Assembly (NCBI GenBank): GCA_024684065.1
Contig: JAIKXO010000009.1
Location: 1 to 64,000, forward strand
Reading direction: 5' to 3'
DNA length: 64,000 nt
Source: Lachnospiraceae bacterium
GTDB lineage: Bacteria > Bacillota_A > Clostridia > Lachnospirales > Lachnospiraceae
The notes beneath the pieces were generated by a model, which worked only from the letters and a program-made list of their open reading frames with translations, was not told where the DNA came from and searched no databases. Positions 33,301-41,890 of this stretch are shown one piece after another. The position numbers and the translations under genes were made by a program. Positions within the stretch are counted from its first letter, which is position 1. Each line of letters opens with the position of its first letter.

Positions 33301-34170
33301 ATGAAATATATATTGATTTTGATCATATTGGCACTGTTAATCCTGTGCGGGATATATGTATATATTGAAAGCACGGCGCTGAGTGTAGTCCGATACACTA
33401 TAGCCAGTGATAAGCTGAAGCTTTCCGAGTATGACATTGTTATGCTTTCGGATCTTCATGAGACTGTCCATGGAAAGGATAACGAAGAGGTTCTGTCCAT
33501 AATAGACGGGATAGGTCCGGACGCGGTTTTCTTCGCAGGTGACATGATCACCGCTTCTGAGAATCATCCGTTAAACTATGAAAAAACTCTTTCCCTGATA
33601 AGAAGGATAGCAAAAAAGTATCCTATATATTATGGGATCGGGAATCATGAGGAGAAGCTTAAGCGTCCGCCTTATAAAAATATCGATAACTGGAATTATT
33701 ATACCGGGGAGCTTCAAAAATCAGGTATACATATCCTGCAGAACGAGATTGTGAGGATCGAAGAAGCCGGTATCACGGTTTACGGTCTGGACCTGGAATA
33801 TCAGTATTATCGAAGGCTCCGGGAAAGAAAGATCCCGGAGGGGCTTCTTAAGGATATCTTCGGCGAGGCAGACCGGGACAGCTTTTCGATACTTATAGCC
33901 CATTTTCCCGACCAGTTTGAGAGCTATGCGGCCTGGGAGCCGGATCTCGTGCTGTCGGGGCATGTTCACGGCGGGATCATAAGGGTGCCGTTTTTAGGCG
34001 GGCTTATTTCTCCCCAGCTTAAGCTTTTCCCGAAATACGATTCCGGAGAATTCATGATAGGGAAAACCAGGATGATAATAAGCAGGGGGACCGGATCACA
34101 TTCGGTGCCCATAAGAATAAACAACAGGGCGGAGATAACGCACATAAGGTTAATTGCCGAAACGGTATAA
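33301..34170 (+). CDS. Membrane-anchored metallophosphoesterase (YkuE-like)
   Basis: 289 residues. One N-terminal membrane helix (about 2-20) is followed by a calcineurin-like phosphoesterase domain: MLSDLHE (Asp/His, metal 1), FAGDMIT (bridging Asp), GIGNHEEK (Asn/His) and SGHVHGG (two His). The final ligands are near GTGSHS. Relatives act on cell-wall or lipid phosphates (YkuE, LpxH-like); the substrate here is unknown. GAAGGG lies nine bases before the ATG. A seven-codon ORF ends at its start, so coupling is possible. Confidence 0.88.
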   Translation: MKYILILIILALLILCGIYVYIESTALSVVRYTIASDKLKLSEYDIVMLSDLHETVHGKDNEEVLSIIDGIGPDAVFFAGDMITASENHPLNYEKTLSLIRRIAKKYPIYYGIGNHEEKLKRPPYKNIDNWNYYTGELQKSGIHILQNEIVRIEEAGITVYGLDLEYQYYRRLRERKIPEGLLKDIFGEADRDSFSILIAHFPDQFESYAAWEPDLVLSGHVHGGIIRVPFLGGLISPQLKLFPKYDSGEFMIGKTRMIISRGTGSHSVPIRINNRAEITHIRLIAETV

Positions 34171-34240
34171 TTATAGTAAACGCGGTATAGAGTTTACGTT
34201 AACCGTAAAATAATGATCAGAAAGTTTTTTGAGGGGAATT

Positions 34241-34993
34241 ATGAGCTTAAACGTAAAACTTGAGGTTTTTGAGGGTCCGCTTGACCTGCTGCTTCATCTG
34301 ATAGAGAAAAACAAGGTGGATATATACGATATTCCGATAGCGCTGATAACCGAGCAGTACCTGGATTATATTAAGCTTATGCAGAGGGAGGACATGGAGC
34401 TTATGAGTGAGTTCCTTGTTATGGCCGCGACCCTACTTGATATTAAATGCAGGATGCTTCTTCCGAAGGAGGTAAATGAGGAAGGAGAGGAAGAGGATCC
34501 GAGGGCTGAGCTCGTGGAGCGCCTGATAGAGTATAAAATGTGCAAATATATGTCCGCGGAGCTTAAAGACAGACAGATAGACGCGTTTAAGAGCTTAGTG
34601 AAGAAGCCGACGCTTCCGGAAGAGATCTTAAACTATGATGAGCCTATAGATTATGCCAGGCTGGTAGGGGATACCGATCTCTACAAGCTTAATCAGATAT
34701 TCAAATCAATAATGAAGAGACAGTCTGATAAGATCGATCCCATAAGAAGCCGCTTCGGAAAGATAGAGAAGGATGAGATAAATATCGAGGCGAGGACGGC
34801 GGAGATAGGAGAGTATATAAGATTTCATAAATCCTTCAGCTTCAGGGAGCTTTTGGAGAACCAGAGCTCCAGGATGGATATAGTCGTAACCTTCCTTGTG
34901 ATCCTCGAACTCATGAAGACCGGGGATATCAGGATATCCCAGGAGGAACTGTTCGATGATATAACCATCATCTCGAACGTAACAGCTGCATAA
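34241..34993 (+). CDS. scpA: Segregation and condensation protein A
   Basis: Kleisin subunit of the SMC-ScpAB condensin that compacts and separates chromosomes. It has the N-terminal motif VKLEVFEGPLDLLLHLIEKNKVDIYDIPI and a C-terminal winged helix (..VVTFLVILELMKTGDIRISQEELFDDI) that contacts SMC. 250 residues is normal. The ATG at 34241 follows GAGGGG by four bases; an in-frame TTG at 34229 lies upstream of that site. scpB follows after 54 bases. Confidence 0.95.
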   Translation: MSLNVKLEVFEGPLDLLLHLIEKNKVDIYDIPIALITEQYLDYIKLMQREDMELMSEFLVMAATLLDIKCRMLLPKEVNEEGEEEDPRAELVERLIEYKMCKYMSAELKDRQIDAFKSLVKKPTLPEEILNYDEPIDYARLVGDTDLYKLNQIFKSIMKRQSDKIDPIRSRFGKIEKDEINIEARTAEIGEYIRFHKSFSFRELLENQSSRMDIVVTFLVILELMKTGDIRISQEELFDDITIISNVTAA

Positions 34994-35047
34994 CAATGTT
35001 ACATGTTTTCGGCAATCATATAAAATGATCTGTCTGGCGGGGGAAAA

Positions 35048-35818
35048 GTGGATAAGGAAATTAAAGATAAAGAAACTATAGATAAAGAAACTATAGATAT
35101 AGAAACTATAGATATAGAAACTATAGATAAAGAAATTATAGATAAGAAAATTACTGATAAAGAGATATCAGATAAAGAAATACCGGAAAATACAGGGGAA
35201 GAGCCTGAGAATAAAGATGATGAAAAGGCGGAAGTAAAGCCTGCCAGGATAAAATATCCCGAAGCGGTTATTGAGGCTGTGCTTTTTTCCATGGGGAATT
35301 CCGTCGAGTATAAGAAACTTTCCGAAGTCCTAGGAACCGGTCTTTCAGAAACCAAAGATCTTGTAAGCGCTCTTAAGGCCAGATATGACAGGGATCCCAA
35401 AAGAGGCATTACGATAATGGAACTGGATGAAAGCGTCCAGATGTGCTCAAAGATGAACATGTACGAGCATCTCCTGAAGATCGCAAGGATCCCGAAAAAG
35501 TATGAGCTTACGGAGGCGGTTCTTGAAACGCTGTCGATCGTAGCCTATAAACAGCCTATCACAAGGATAGAGATCGAGAAGATCAGGGGAGTGAACTCCG
35601 ATAAATCCATCAATAAGCTCGTTGAATACGGGCTGATAGAGGAACTGGGACGGCTTCCGGCTCCGGGACGGCCGCTGTTGTTCGGAACGACTGAGGAATT
35701 TTTAAGGAGCTTCGGAGTCAAATCTATAGAGGAGCTTCCGGCCGCCACTCCCGAAAAAGTCGAGGAGATGAAGAAGGAGGCTGAAGAGGAAGCCGCGTCC
35801 GTATACGTGGATGTCTGA
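35048..35818 (+). CDS. scpB: Segregation and condensation protein B with a repetitive N-terminal extension
   Basis: Residues ~65-235 are a standard ScpB: YPEAVIEAVLFSMG, then two winged helices with ..VLETLSIVAYKQPITRIEIEKIRGV and GRPLLFGTTEEFL. ScpB dimers bind ScpA in condensin. The protein is 256 residues rather than ~190. The extra N-terminus is nine tandem pentapeptides of type D-K/I-E-T/I-x, encoded by a 15-base repeat (35051-35185). The start is GTG at 35048 after GGCGGGGG. Starting later would lose the only good ribosome site, so the repeat is probably translated. Confidence 0.9.
   Translation: MDKEIKDKETIDKETIDIETIDIETIDKEIIDKKITDKEISDKEIPENTGEEPENKDDEKAEVKPARIKYPEAVIEAVLFSMGNSVEYKKLSEVLGTGLSETKDLVSALKARYDRDPKRGITIMELDESVQMCSKMNMYEHLLKIARIPKKYELTEAVLETLSIVAYKQPITRIEIEKIRGVNSDKSINKLVEYGLIEELGRLPAPGRPLLFGTTEEFLRSFGVKSIEELPAATPEKVEEMKKEAEEEAASVYVDV
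35051..35185. repeat. 15-base tandem repeat, nine units, inside scpB
   Basis: Units of GATAAAGAAACTATA and variants, five of them nearly identical. Unit length is a multiple of three, so copy changes keep the frame and only change the length of the scpB N-terminus. Confidence 0.92.
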
Positions 35819-35875
35819 GGTTATTGAATTTCCTGTGAAAATCAATAATCTATACTATATTTATCAGATTTTATG

Positions 35876-35884
35876 TGTTATAAT
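35876..35884 (+). promoter_or_regulatory. Extended -10 promoter of the decarboxylase operon
   Basis: TGT precedes TATAAT (35879-35884). The leader is about 92 bases. Confidence 0.5.
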
Positions 35885-35982
35885 CAACGATAGCGCATTT
35901 AAGGCTAACTTTAATTTTTACGTTCGGGATGTTCGGACGGACAATATAAGGTTCTAAAAAACTAATGGAGGGCTGAAACAAA

Positions 35983-37407
35983 ATGAGTAACACTTCCAAG
36001 GCGAGTGCAAGAATCAATTCTTTGCTCGATGAAAACAGTTTTGTTGAAATCGGCGCGCTTGTTAGAGCAAGGGCTACCGATTTCAATCTGGATCCGAAAG
36101 ATGCCCCTGCAGACGGTGTGGTTACCGGTTATGGACAGATCGAAGGAAAGCTTGTCTATGTTTATAGCCAGGACTCATCTGTTCTGGGCGGGTCGATCGG
36201 TGAGATGCATGCGAAGAAGATCGCAGAGCTCTATGAGCTTGCGATAAAGGTCGGTGCCCCGGTTATAGGTCTTATTGATTCGAGCGGGCTGAGACTTCAG
36301 GAAGGCTGCGATTCACTTAATGCTTTCGGACAGATCTACAGACAGCAGGCTCTGGCATCCGGTGTGATCCCGCAGATAAGCGCGATATTCGGCAACTGCG
36401 GCGGGGGGCTCGCACTTTTCCCCACACTTACGGATTTTACCTTCATGGAGAAAAAAGCCAGGCTGTTCGTTAATTCGCCGAATGCTCTTTCCGAGAACTA
36501 TGAGGCGAAAAAAGACACTGCAAGTGCCGATTTCCAGAGCAAAGAAGCAGGGATCGTGGATGCCGTCGCGGATGAGGCGGAGATCTATGCAAAGATCAGG
36601 GAGCTTATCTCAATCCTTCCTTCAAATAACGGTGATTTCGGCTTTGATGATTCCGATGATGACGCAAACAGGCTTGTTGAGGATATCGAGGCCTGCAGGG
36701 AGGACTCGGCGGCGCTTCTTTCACGCATTTCCGATGATTATTCCTTCTGTGAGGTCAAGGCGGATACGGCAAAGGAGATGGTGGCCGGCTTTATCAGGCT
36801 TGGCGGCCTGACGATCGGTGCCATAGCAAACAGGACTGCCGTATTTGATGATGAAGGAAAGACTTCCGAAAAATATGAGCCCGTACTCACTGCCGAAGGA
36901 TGCTATAAGGCGGCGGACTTTGTCAATTTCTGCAACGCCTTTGATATTCCCGTGCTGACAGTTACCAATGTTAAAGGGTATGAAGCGACCGTCAGTTCGG
37001 AAAGGAAGATAGCAACGGCTGCGGCGAAGCTTGTCTATGCCCTCGCAAACGCGGATGTAGCCAAGGTTAACCTTATAACCGGAGAAGCTTACGGAAGCGC
37101 TTATGTTGCCATGAATTCAAAGGCACTCGGCGCGGATATGACCTTTGCCTGGAAGGATGCGTCTGTTGGAATGATGGATGCGGATATGGCTGCAAAGATC
37201 ATGTATGCGGGCGAAAAGCCGGATGTTTTGAAGGAGAAGGCTTCCGAGTATAAAAAGCTTCAGACGAGCGTGGATTCCGCGGCTCAGAGAGGCTATGTAG
37301 ATACCATTATAGATGCACCTTCTACCAGGAAGTATCTCATAGGTGCTTTTGATATGCTTTTTTCCAAGAGAGAGGGACGTCCCGAGAAGAAGCACGGAAC
37401 AATCTAG
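35983..37407 (+). CDS. Biotin-dependent carboxyltransferase, MmdA/AccD-like
   Basis: 474 residues with two crotonase-type carboxyltransferase halves, as in methylmalonyl-CoA decarboxylase alpha or the 12S subunit of transcarboxylase. N half: DSSGLRLQEG and IFGNCGGGLALFP. C half: VTNVKGYEA and a GEAYGSAYVAM loop. It is expected to transfer CO2 between an acyl-CoA and the biotin carrier 860 bases downstream. Which acyl-CoA is used cannot be told. The mid-section is more divergent (NNGDFGFDDSDDD) than in typical MmdA. GGAGG lies 13 bases before the ATG. Confidence 0.88.
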   Translation: MSNTSKASARINSLLDENSFVEIGALVRARATDFNLDPKDAPADGVVTGYGQIEGKLVYVYSQDSSVLGGSIGEMHAKKIAELYELAIKVGAPVIGLIDSSGLRLQEGCDSLNAFGQIYRQQALASGVIPQISAIFGNCGGGLALFPTLTDFTFMEKKARLFVNSPNALSENYEAKKDTASADFQSKEAGIVDAVADEAEIYAKIRELISILPSNNGDFGFDDSDDDANRLVEDIEACREDSAALLSRISDDYSFCEVKADTAKEMVAGFIRLGGLTIGAIANRTAVFDDEGKTSEKYEPVLTAEGCYKAADFVNFCNAFDIPVLTVTNVKGYEATVSSERKIATAAAKLVYALANADVAKVNLITGEAYGSAYVAMNSKALGADMTFAWKDASVGMMDADMAAKIMYAGEKPDVLKEKASEYKKLQTSVDSAAQRGYVDTIIDAPSTRKYLIGAFDMLFSKREGRPEKKHGTI

Positions 37408-37431
37408 GAAAGGATATGGTGAACACGTAAT

Positions 37432-38214
37432 ATGAAGAAGATCACATTATTATTATGTTTTGTTATATGCCTTTTAGGATTGCAGGCCTGCGCGCCGGAA
37501 AAGCCGGTAGATGAGAGTACCGCTTCGATCCTTCAGAATATGTCGGCATCTATAATCGAGGGAGCCTTTGCCCCTCTTGATGCAGCACAGACCAAGCAGC
37601 TGACCGATATGGGCCCCGAATATATCGAGTTTGTATTTGAAAACGCGATGGGTATGCAGGTCGAAGGAAACGGTATGGTTTCCGGCTTCAATTCCTGGAC
37701 AAGGGGAATGGAAGAGATAGGTCCCTATAAGGAGATAACCGGATACGACGTAAGATACAATTCCAAAGGCACAGGCTTTATCGTCAACGCCAGTATTTCC
37801 GGAGAGAAGGGTACCGGCGTGGTTGAGCTCACAATAAAGGATGATCTTAATCACACCGTAGAAAGCGCCGCGCTCAACGTGGATTATACTTTCGGACAGA
37901 AGATGCAGAGGGCCGGGCTCAATACTCTTCTGGGCATGGGTACGGTATTCGTCGTACTGATAATCATCATGCTTGTTATTTACTGCTTTAACTTTATCCC
38001 GAAGATCCAGGAGATCTTTGCAAAGGAAACGCCCGAAGAGATTATCGCGTCCGTTCCCGTAAGCGGGCCTGCTGTCACGGAAGAGGTTACAGAGGACGAA
38101 ACCGATGATGACGAGCTGATAGCCGTTATTTCGGCTGCCATAGCGGCATATGAAAGCGAATCCGTAAGCGTCAGCCCTGATGGTTACGTAGTAAGAAGCA
38201 TAAGAAGAAGATAG
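37432..38214 (+). CDS. OadG-family gamma subunit, lipoprotein-like
   Basis: 260 residues. The N-terminus (ITLLLCFVICLLGLQAC) has a lipobox-like end (LQAC), then an exported domain of ~130 residues. One membrane helix follows (about residues 163-188, VFVVLIIIMLVIYCFNFIPKI) and an acidic cytoplasmic tail. The TM and following segment resemble OadG, the gamma subunit anchoring sodium-pump decarboxylases. The extracellular domain before the helix is extra compared with the ~80-residue OadG of Klebsiella and is seen in Clostridia versions. It lies between carboxyltransferase and carrier, as expected for an assembly factor. Confidence 0.8.
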   Translation: MKKITLLLCFVICLLGLQACAPEKPVDESTASILQNMSASIIEGAFAPLDAAQTKQLTDMGPEYIEFVFENAMGMQVEGNGMVSGFNSWTRGMEEIGPYKEITGYDVRYNSKGTGFIVNASISGEKGTGVVELTIKDDLNHTVESAALNVDYTFGQKMQRAGLNTLLGMGTVFVVLIIIMLVIYCFNFIPKIQEIFAKETPEEIIASVPVSGPAVTEEVTEDETDDDELIAVISAAIAAYESESVSVSPDGYVVRSIRRR

Positions 38215-38268
38215 ATTAATACAGTTTGGATCTATAAGAATAAATCTATATTTCAGGAGGAAATAATA

Positions 38269-38646
38269 ATGAAGAATTATACAATTACCGTAAATGGCAA
38301 CGTATATGATGTTACCGTAGAGGAAGGTTCAGGTTCCGGCGCTGCGGCCGCTCCGGCACCTAAGAAGGCAGCCCCGAAGGCTCCTGCAGCAGCTCCCGCT
38401 CCGGCAGCGCCCAAGGCTTCAGGCGGCGCAGGATCTGTAAAGATCACCGCAGGCGCGGCAGGAAAGGTGTTTAAGATCGAGGCTCCCGCAGGTACTTCCG
38501 TAAAGACAGGTGAGCCGGTTGTGATCATAGAAGCCATGAAGATGGAAATTCCCGTAGTTGCTCCTCAGGACGGTGTAGTTGCCAGCATTGACGTTGCGGT
38601 AGGCGATCCGGTAGAGGCAGGGGCAGTTCTTGCTACGATGAATTAA
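38269..38646 (+). CDS. Biotin carboxyl carrier subunit
   Basis: 125 residues. A short N-terminal part (MKNYTITVNGNVYDVTVEEG) is followed by a flexible Ala-Pro-Lys linker (about 22-60). The biotinyl domain carries EAMKMEI; its Lys (about 91) receives biotin and swings between the carboxyltransferases and the OadB pump. This matches the separate carrier of methylmalonyl-CoA or oxaloacetate decarboxylases. AGGAGG lies nine bases upstream. GC rises in the linker because of GCN/CCN codons. Confidence 0.93.
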   Translation: MKNYTITVNGNVYDVTVEEGSGSGAAAAPAPKKAAPKAPAAAPAPAAPKASGGAGSVKITAGAAGKVFKIEAPAGTSVKTGEPVVIIEAMKMEIPVVAPQDGVVASIDVAVGDPVEAGAVLATMN

Positions 38647-38678
38647 AGCCGGTTTAAACAGGACAGAGTTTCAGGACC

Positions 38679-38728
38679 AAACTCGTTATTGCCGGAATAT
38701 CTGCTGATATTCCGGACCCTCTGAGTTT
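38679..38728. repeat. Nested hairpin in the decarboxylase operon
   Basis: AAACTC..GAGTTT outer pair encloses CCGGAATATC-TGCT-GATATTCCGG (38692-38715). No T-run follows, so it is not a terminator. It may set relative levels of carrier and pump mRNA. Confidence 0.5.
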
Positions 38729-38769
38729 AACAGATTAAATTCGGAGTATAATTTGCCAGGAGGTTTAAA

Positions 38770-39921
38770 ATGTCATATATTGGTGAGACTTTGGGAAATC
38801 TCATACATCAAACGGCTTTCTTCGGGCTTACCTTCGGTAATTTCATAATGATCGTCGTTGCGTGTGTTTTCCTGTATTTAGCGATCGCAAAAGAATACGA
38901 GCCTTTGCTGCTTCTTCCGATATCGTTTGGCATGCTGCTTGTCAATATTTATCCTGACATCATGCTTTCCATCGAAGAATCAACAAACGGCGTAGGAGGC
39001 CTGCTGCATTACTTCTATCTGATGGATGAATGGGCTATACTGCCTTCTCTGATTTTCATGGGTGTAGGAGCGATGACGGACTTCGGTCCCCTGATCGCAA
39101 ACCCCAAGAGCTTTCTTCTGGGCGCGGCTGCCCAGTTCGGAATATTCGCCGCTTATTTCGGCGCGATAGGATTGGGATTTAATGACAAAGCAGCTGCCGC
39201 GATCTCGATCATCGGCGGAGCTGACGGGCCTACATCGATCTTTCTGGCCGGAAAGCTCGGCCAGACGGCTCTGCTCGGCCCCATAGCGGTTGCGGCATAT
39301 TCCTATATGTCCTTAGTCCCTATCATTCAGCCGCCTATCATGAAGCTCTTTACGACCGAAAAGGAAAGAAAGATAAAAATGGAACAGCTGCGTCCCGTTT
39401 CCAAGCTTGAGAAGATCCTGTTCCCTATTATAGTAACAATAGTTGTATGTCTTATCCTTCCTACAACGGCACCGCTCGTTGGCATGCTGATGCTCGGAAA
39501 TCTCTTCAGGGAGTCAGGCGTAGTAAGACAGCTGACTGAGACTGCAAGCAATGCTCTTATGTATATAGTCGTTATCATTCTCGGAACTTCCGTGGGCGCT
39601 ACGACCAGCGCCGAGGCTTTCTTAAATATTGCAACGTTAAAGATCGTCGTTCTCGGACTTATAGCCTTTGCCTTCGGAACTGCGGCCGGCGTGCTGTTTG
39701 GAAAGCTGATGTGCGTGGCCACTCACGGGAAGGTAAACCCGCTTATCGGTTCTGCCGGCGTTTCAGCCGTGCCGATGGCCGCCAGGGTTTCTCAGAAGGT
39801 CGGTGCGGAAGCGGATCCCACAAACTTCCTGCTCATGCATGCCATGGGGCCCAATGTGGCCGGAGTTATCGGAACCGCGGTCGCGGCCGGAACGTTCATG
39901 GCGATATTCGGAGTATTCTGA
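38770..39921 (+). CDS. oadB: Sodium-pumping decarboxylase beta subunit
   Basis: 383 residues with nine or more membrane segments. OadB signatures include [14 protein letters not shown] (a conserved Asp/Ser region that binds Na+ and the carboxyl group) and [16 protein letters not shown]. It decarboxylates carboxybiotin and moves about two Na+ outward per turn. The length fits the family. AGGAGG lies nine bases before the ATG. A long palindrome-rich gap (39922-40188) separates it from the alpha subunit. Confidence 0.93.
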   Translation: MSYIGETLGNLIHQTAFFGLTFGNFIMIVVACVFLYLAIAKEYEPLLLLPISFGMLLVNIYPDIMLSIEESTNGVGGLLHYFYLMDEWAILPSLIFMGVGAMTDFGPLIANPKSFLLGAAAQFGIFAAYFGAIGLGFNDKAAAAISIIGGADGPTSIFLAGKLGQTALLGPIAVAAYSYMSLVPIIQPPIMKLFTTEKERKIKMEQLRPVSKLEKILFPIIVTIVVCLILPTTAPLVGMLMLGNLFRESGVVRQLTETASNALMYIVVIILGTSVGATTSAEAFLNIATLKIVVLGLIAFAFGTAAGVLFGKLMCVATHGKVNPLIGSAGVSAVPMAARVSQKVGAEADPTNFLLMHAMGPNVAGVIGTAVAAGTFMAIFGVF

Positions 39922-39944
39922 TACCGCAGATCTTACAGGGAAAT

Positions 39945-40137
39945 GATTCGATCCGTGGATCGAATCGGCATGAATTTCAGTTCGTGCCAAGGCACGCGAT
40001 TTGCCTTGCAAATCGGTGCCGTATTACAGCGGACGAATCGTATCCGTTCTCTATACAAATAATGGGCACGGGTTCTGCCGGGGAAGATACCGTTTAACCG
40101 GTCGAAATCCGGCACAGGAGACGAGTTTTAAGGCTCA
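39945..40137. repeat. Nested palindrome cluster (locus 5) between oadB and oadA
   Basis: GATTCGATCC-GT-GGATCGAATC (39945-39966). GGCATGAA..TTCGTGCC (39967-39988). GGCACGCGATTTGC-CTT-GCAAATCGGTGCC (39991-40020). Further paired GGGCACGGG/CCGGCAC elements run to about 40137. The third hairpin has the GGTGC-ending 3' arm that recurs at 41821 and 49103. No gene is present. Confidence 0.7.
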
Positions 40138-40188
40138 GGCCTGATTCGTTTCCCACACACAATAAATAATATAAACGGAGGAATAATA

Positions 40189-41616
40189 ATGGCTGAAATA
40201 GAAAAGAAACCCATAAAGATTACCGAGACCATTCTTCGTGATGCTCATCAGTCGCTTATAGCCACAAGAATGCCGACCGAAAAGATGCTGCCGATCCTCG
40301 ATAAGCTTGACAAGGTCGGATATCATTCTTTGGAGTGCTGGGGAGGCGCAACCTTTGACGCTTCGCTTCGTTTCCTCAAAGAGGATCCGTGGGACAGGCT
40401 CAGGAAGATCAGGGATGGCGTAAAGAATACAAAGCTCCAGATGCTTTTCAGGGGTCAGAATATCTTAGGTTATCGTCCCTATGCCGATGATGTGGTTGAA
40501 TATTTCGTACAGAAATCTATCGCAAACGGTATAGATATCATAAGGATCTTTGACTGCCTTAACGATCTTAGAAATCTCCAGGCCACAGTTAATGCCACAA
40601 TCAAGGAAAAAGAGCAGTCGGGAAAAGGGCATGCACAGATCGCACTGTCCTATACGCTGGGTGAGGCTTATACCCTTGAATACTGGATGGATACCGCAAA
40701 GAGGATCGAGGAGATGGGAGCCGATTCCATCTGTATTAAGGACATGGCCGGACTTTTAGTACCTTATAAAGCCCAGGAGCTGATCACAGCAATGAAGAGA
40801 TCGACGAAGCTTCCTATACAGCTTCATACGCACTATACATCAGGTGTGGCTTCCATGACCTACTTAAAGGCTGTAGAAGCAGGAGTGGATGTTATTGATA
40901 CGGCTATGTCACCGTTTGCGCTCGGAACCTCCCAGCCGGCAACAGAGGTTATGGTTGAGACCTTCAAGGGGACTCCTTACGATACAGGCTTCGATCAGAA
41001 TCTTTTAGCCGAGATAGCCGATTACTTCAGGCCCTACAGAGAGGAATGCATAGAAAGCGGCCTTATGAGCACAAAGGTGCTTGGCGTCAATATCAAGACC
41101 CTTCTGTATCAGGTTCCCGGCGGAATGCTTTCGAATATGGTATCACAGCTTAAGGAACAGAATGCGGAGGATAAGTATGATGAGGTTCTTAAGGAGATCC
41201 CGAGGGTCAGAAAGGATCTCGGCGAGCCGCCTCTTGTAACTCCTTCTTCACAGATCGTCGGAACTCAGGCTGTGTTTAACGTTCTTATGGGCGAACGCTA
41301 TAAGATGGCGACGAAAGAGACGAAGGCTGTTCTTCGCGGTGAATACGGCCAGACAGTTAAGCCCATGAGCCAGGAGGTTATCGATAAGGTAATACCCGGT
41401 GAGGAGAGGATAACCTGCAGGCCTGCGGACCTTATCCCGAACGAGCTGTCAACGCTTGAAGAGGAGATGAAGCAGTATAAGCAGCAGGATGAGGATGTAC
41501 TGTCCTATGCACTGTTCCCTCAGGTTGCCACAGATTTCTTTAAATACCGCGAGGCCCAGCAGACCGGTATCGATGCATCAAAAGCGGATACCGAGAACGG
41601 AGCTTATCCGGTCTGA
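40189..41616 (+). CDS. oadA: Oxaloacetate decarboxylase alpha / pyruvate carboxyltransferase subunit
   Basis: 475 residues. The TIM-barrel carboxyltransferase begins ITETILRDAHQSLIATRM, with metal ligands in ILRDAHQS and LHTHYTSG and the lysine region SICIKDMAGLL. The conserved PYC/OADA domain is C-terminal. No biotinyl domain is attached, in agreement with the separate carrier upstream. It transfers CO2 between oxaloacetate and biotin, yielding pyruvate. With OadB and OadG this forms a Na+-pumping oxaloacetate decarboxylase. CGGAGG lies nine bases upstream. A strong terminator follows. Confidence 0.93.
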   Translation: MAEIEKKPIKITETILRDAHQSLIATRMPTEKMLPILDKLDKVGYHSLECWGGATFDASLRFLKEDPWDRLRKIRDGVKNTKLQMLFRGQNILGYRPYADDVVEYFVQKSIANGIDIIRIFDCLNDLRNLQATVNATIKEKEQSGKGHAQIALSYTLGEAYTLEYWMDTAKRIEEMGADSICIKDMAGLLVPYKAQELITAMKRSTKLPIQLHTHYTSGVASMTYLKAVEAGVDVIDTAMSPFALGTSQPATEVMVETFKGTPYDTGFDQNLLAEIADYFRPYREECIESGLMSTKVLGVNIKTLLYQVPGGMLSNMVSQLKEQNAEDKYDEVLKEIPRVRKDLGEPPLVTPSSQIVGTQAVFNVLMGERYKMATKETKAVLRGEYGQTVKPMSQEVIDKVIPGEERITCRPADLIPNELSTLEEEMKQYKQQDEDVLSYALFPQVATDFFKYREAQQTGIDASKADTENGAYPV

Positions 41617-41663
41617 TAAAAACACCGATCTGCAGATCAGTGCAGAATATTGTTTTATAAAAG

Positions 41664-41693
41664 CCGCGGCGCGATTTTCGCCGCGGTTTTTTT
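41664..41693 (+). terminator. Terminator of the decarboxylase operon
   Basis: CCGCGGCG-CGATTTT-CGCCGCGG followed by seven T, 47 bases after the oadA stop. Confidence 0.93.
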
Positions 41694-41757
41694 GAGCGAT
41701 CAGGTATCCTGCTCATGATTTTTGACAAAAAGATTCTTTTTATCTGTTTCTTTTTGC

Positions 41758-41774
41758 ATAACATGTGTTATAAT
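41758..41774 (+). promoter_or_regulatory. Promoter and candidate operator of the TetR-type gene
   Basis: Extended -10 TGT-TATAAT (41769-41774) overlaps the perfect 14-base palindrome ATAACATGTGTTAT (41758-41771). An inverted repeat over the -10 of a TetR-family gene is the usual place for an autoregulatory operator. Confidence 0.5.
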
Positions 41775-41787
41775 GTAAGTCGGGCAC

Positions 41788-41838
41788 AAACAGAAGTCCG
41801 TGCCTAAGCCCCGGTTTGCTTTGCAGATCGGTGCGAAA
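41788..41838. repeat. Intergenic hairpin modules (locus 6) in the TetR-gene leader
   Basis: GGGCACAAACAGAAGTCCGTGCC is followed by CGGTTTGCTTTGCAGATCGGTGCG, again with a 3' arm ending GGTGC. Both modules occur at 39967-40020. Confidence 0.55.
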
Positions 41839-41890
41839 AGAAAGTTTGTCTTTTCAAAATCTATGTGACTATCCAAGCAGAGGTGTGTTT

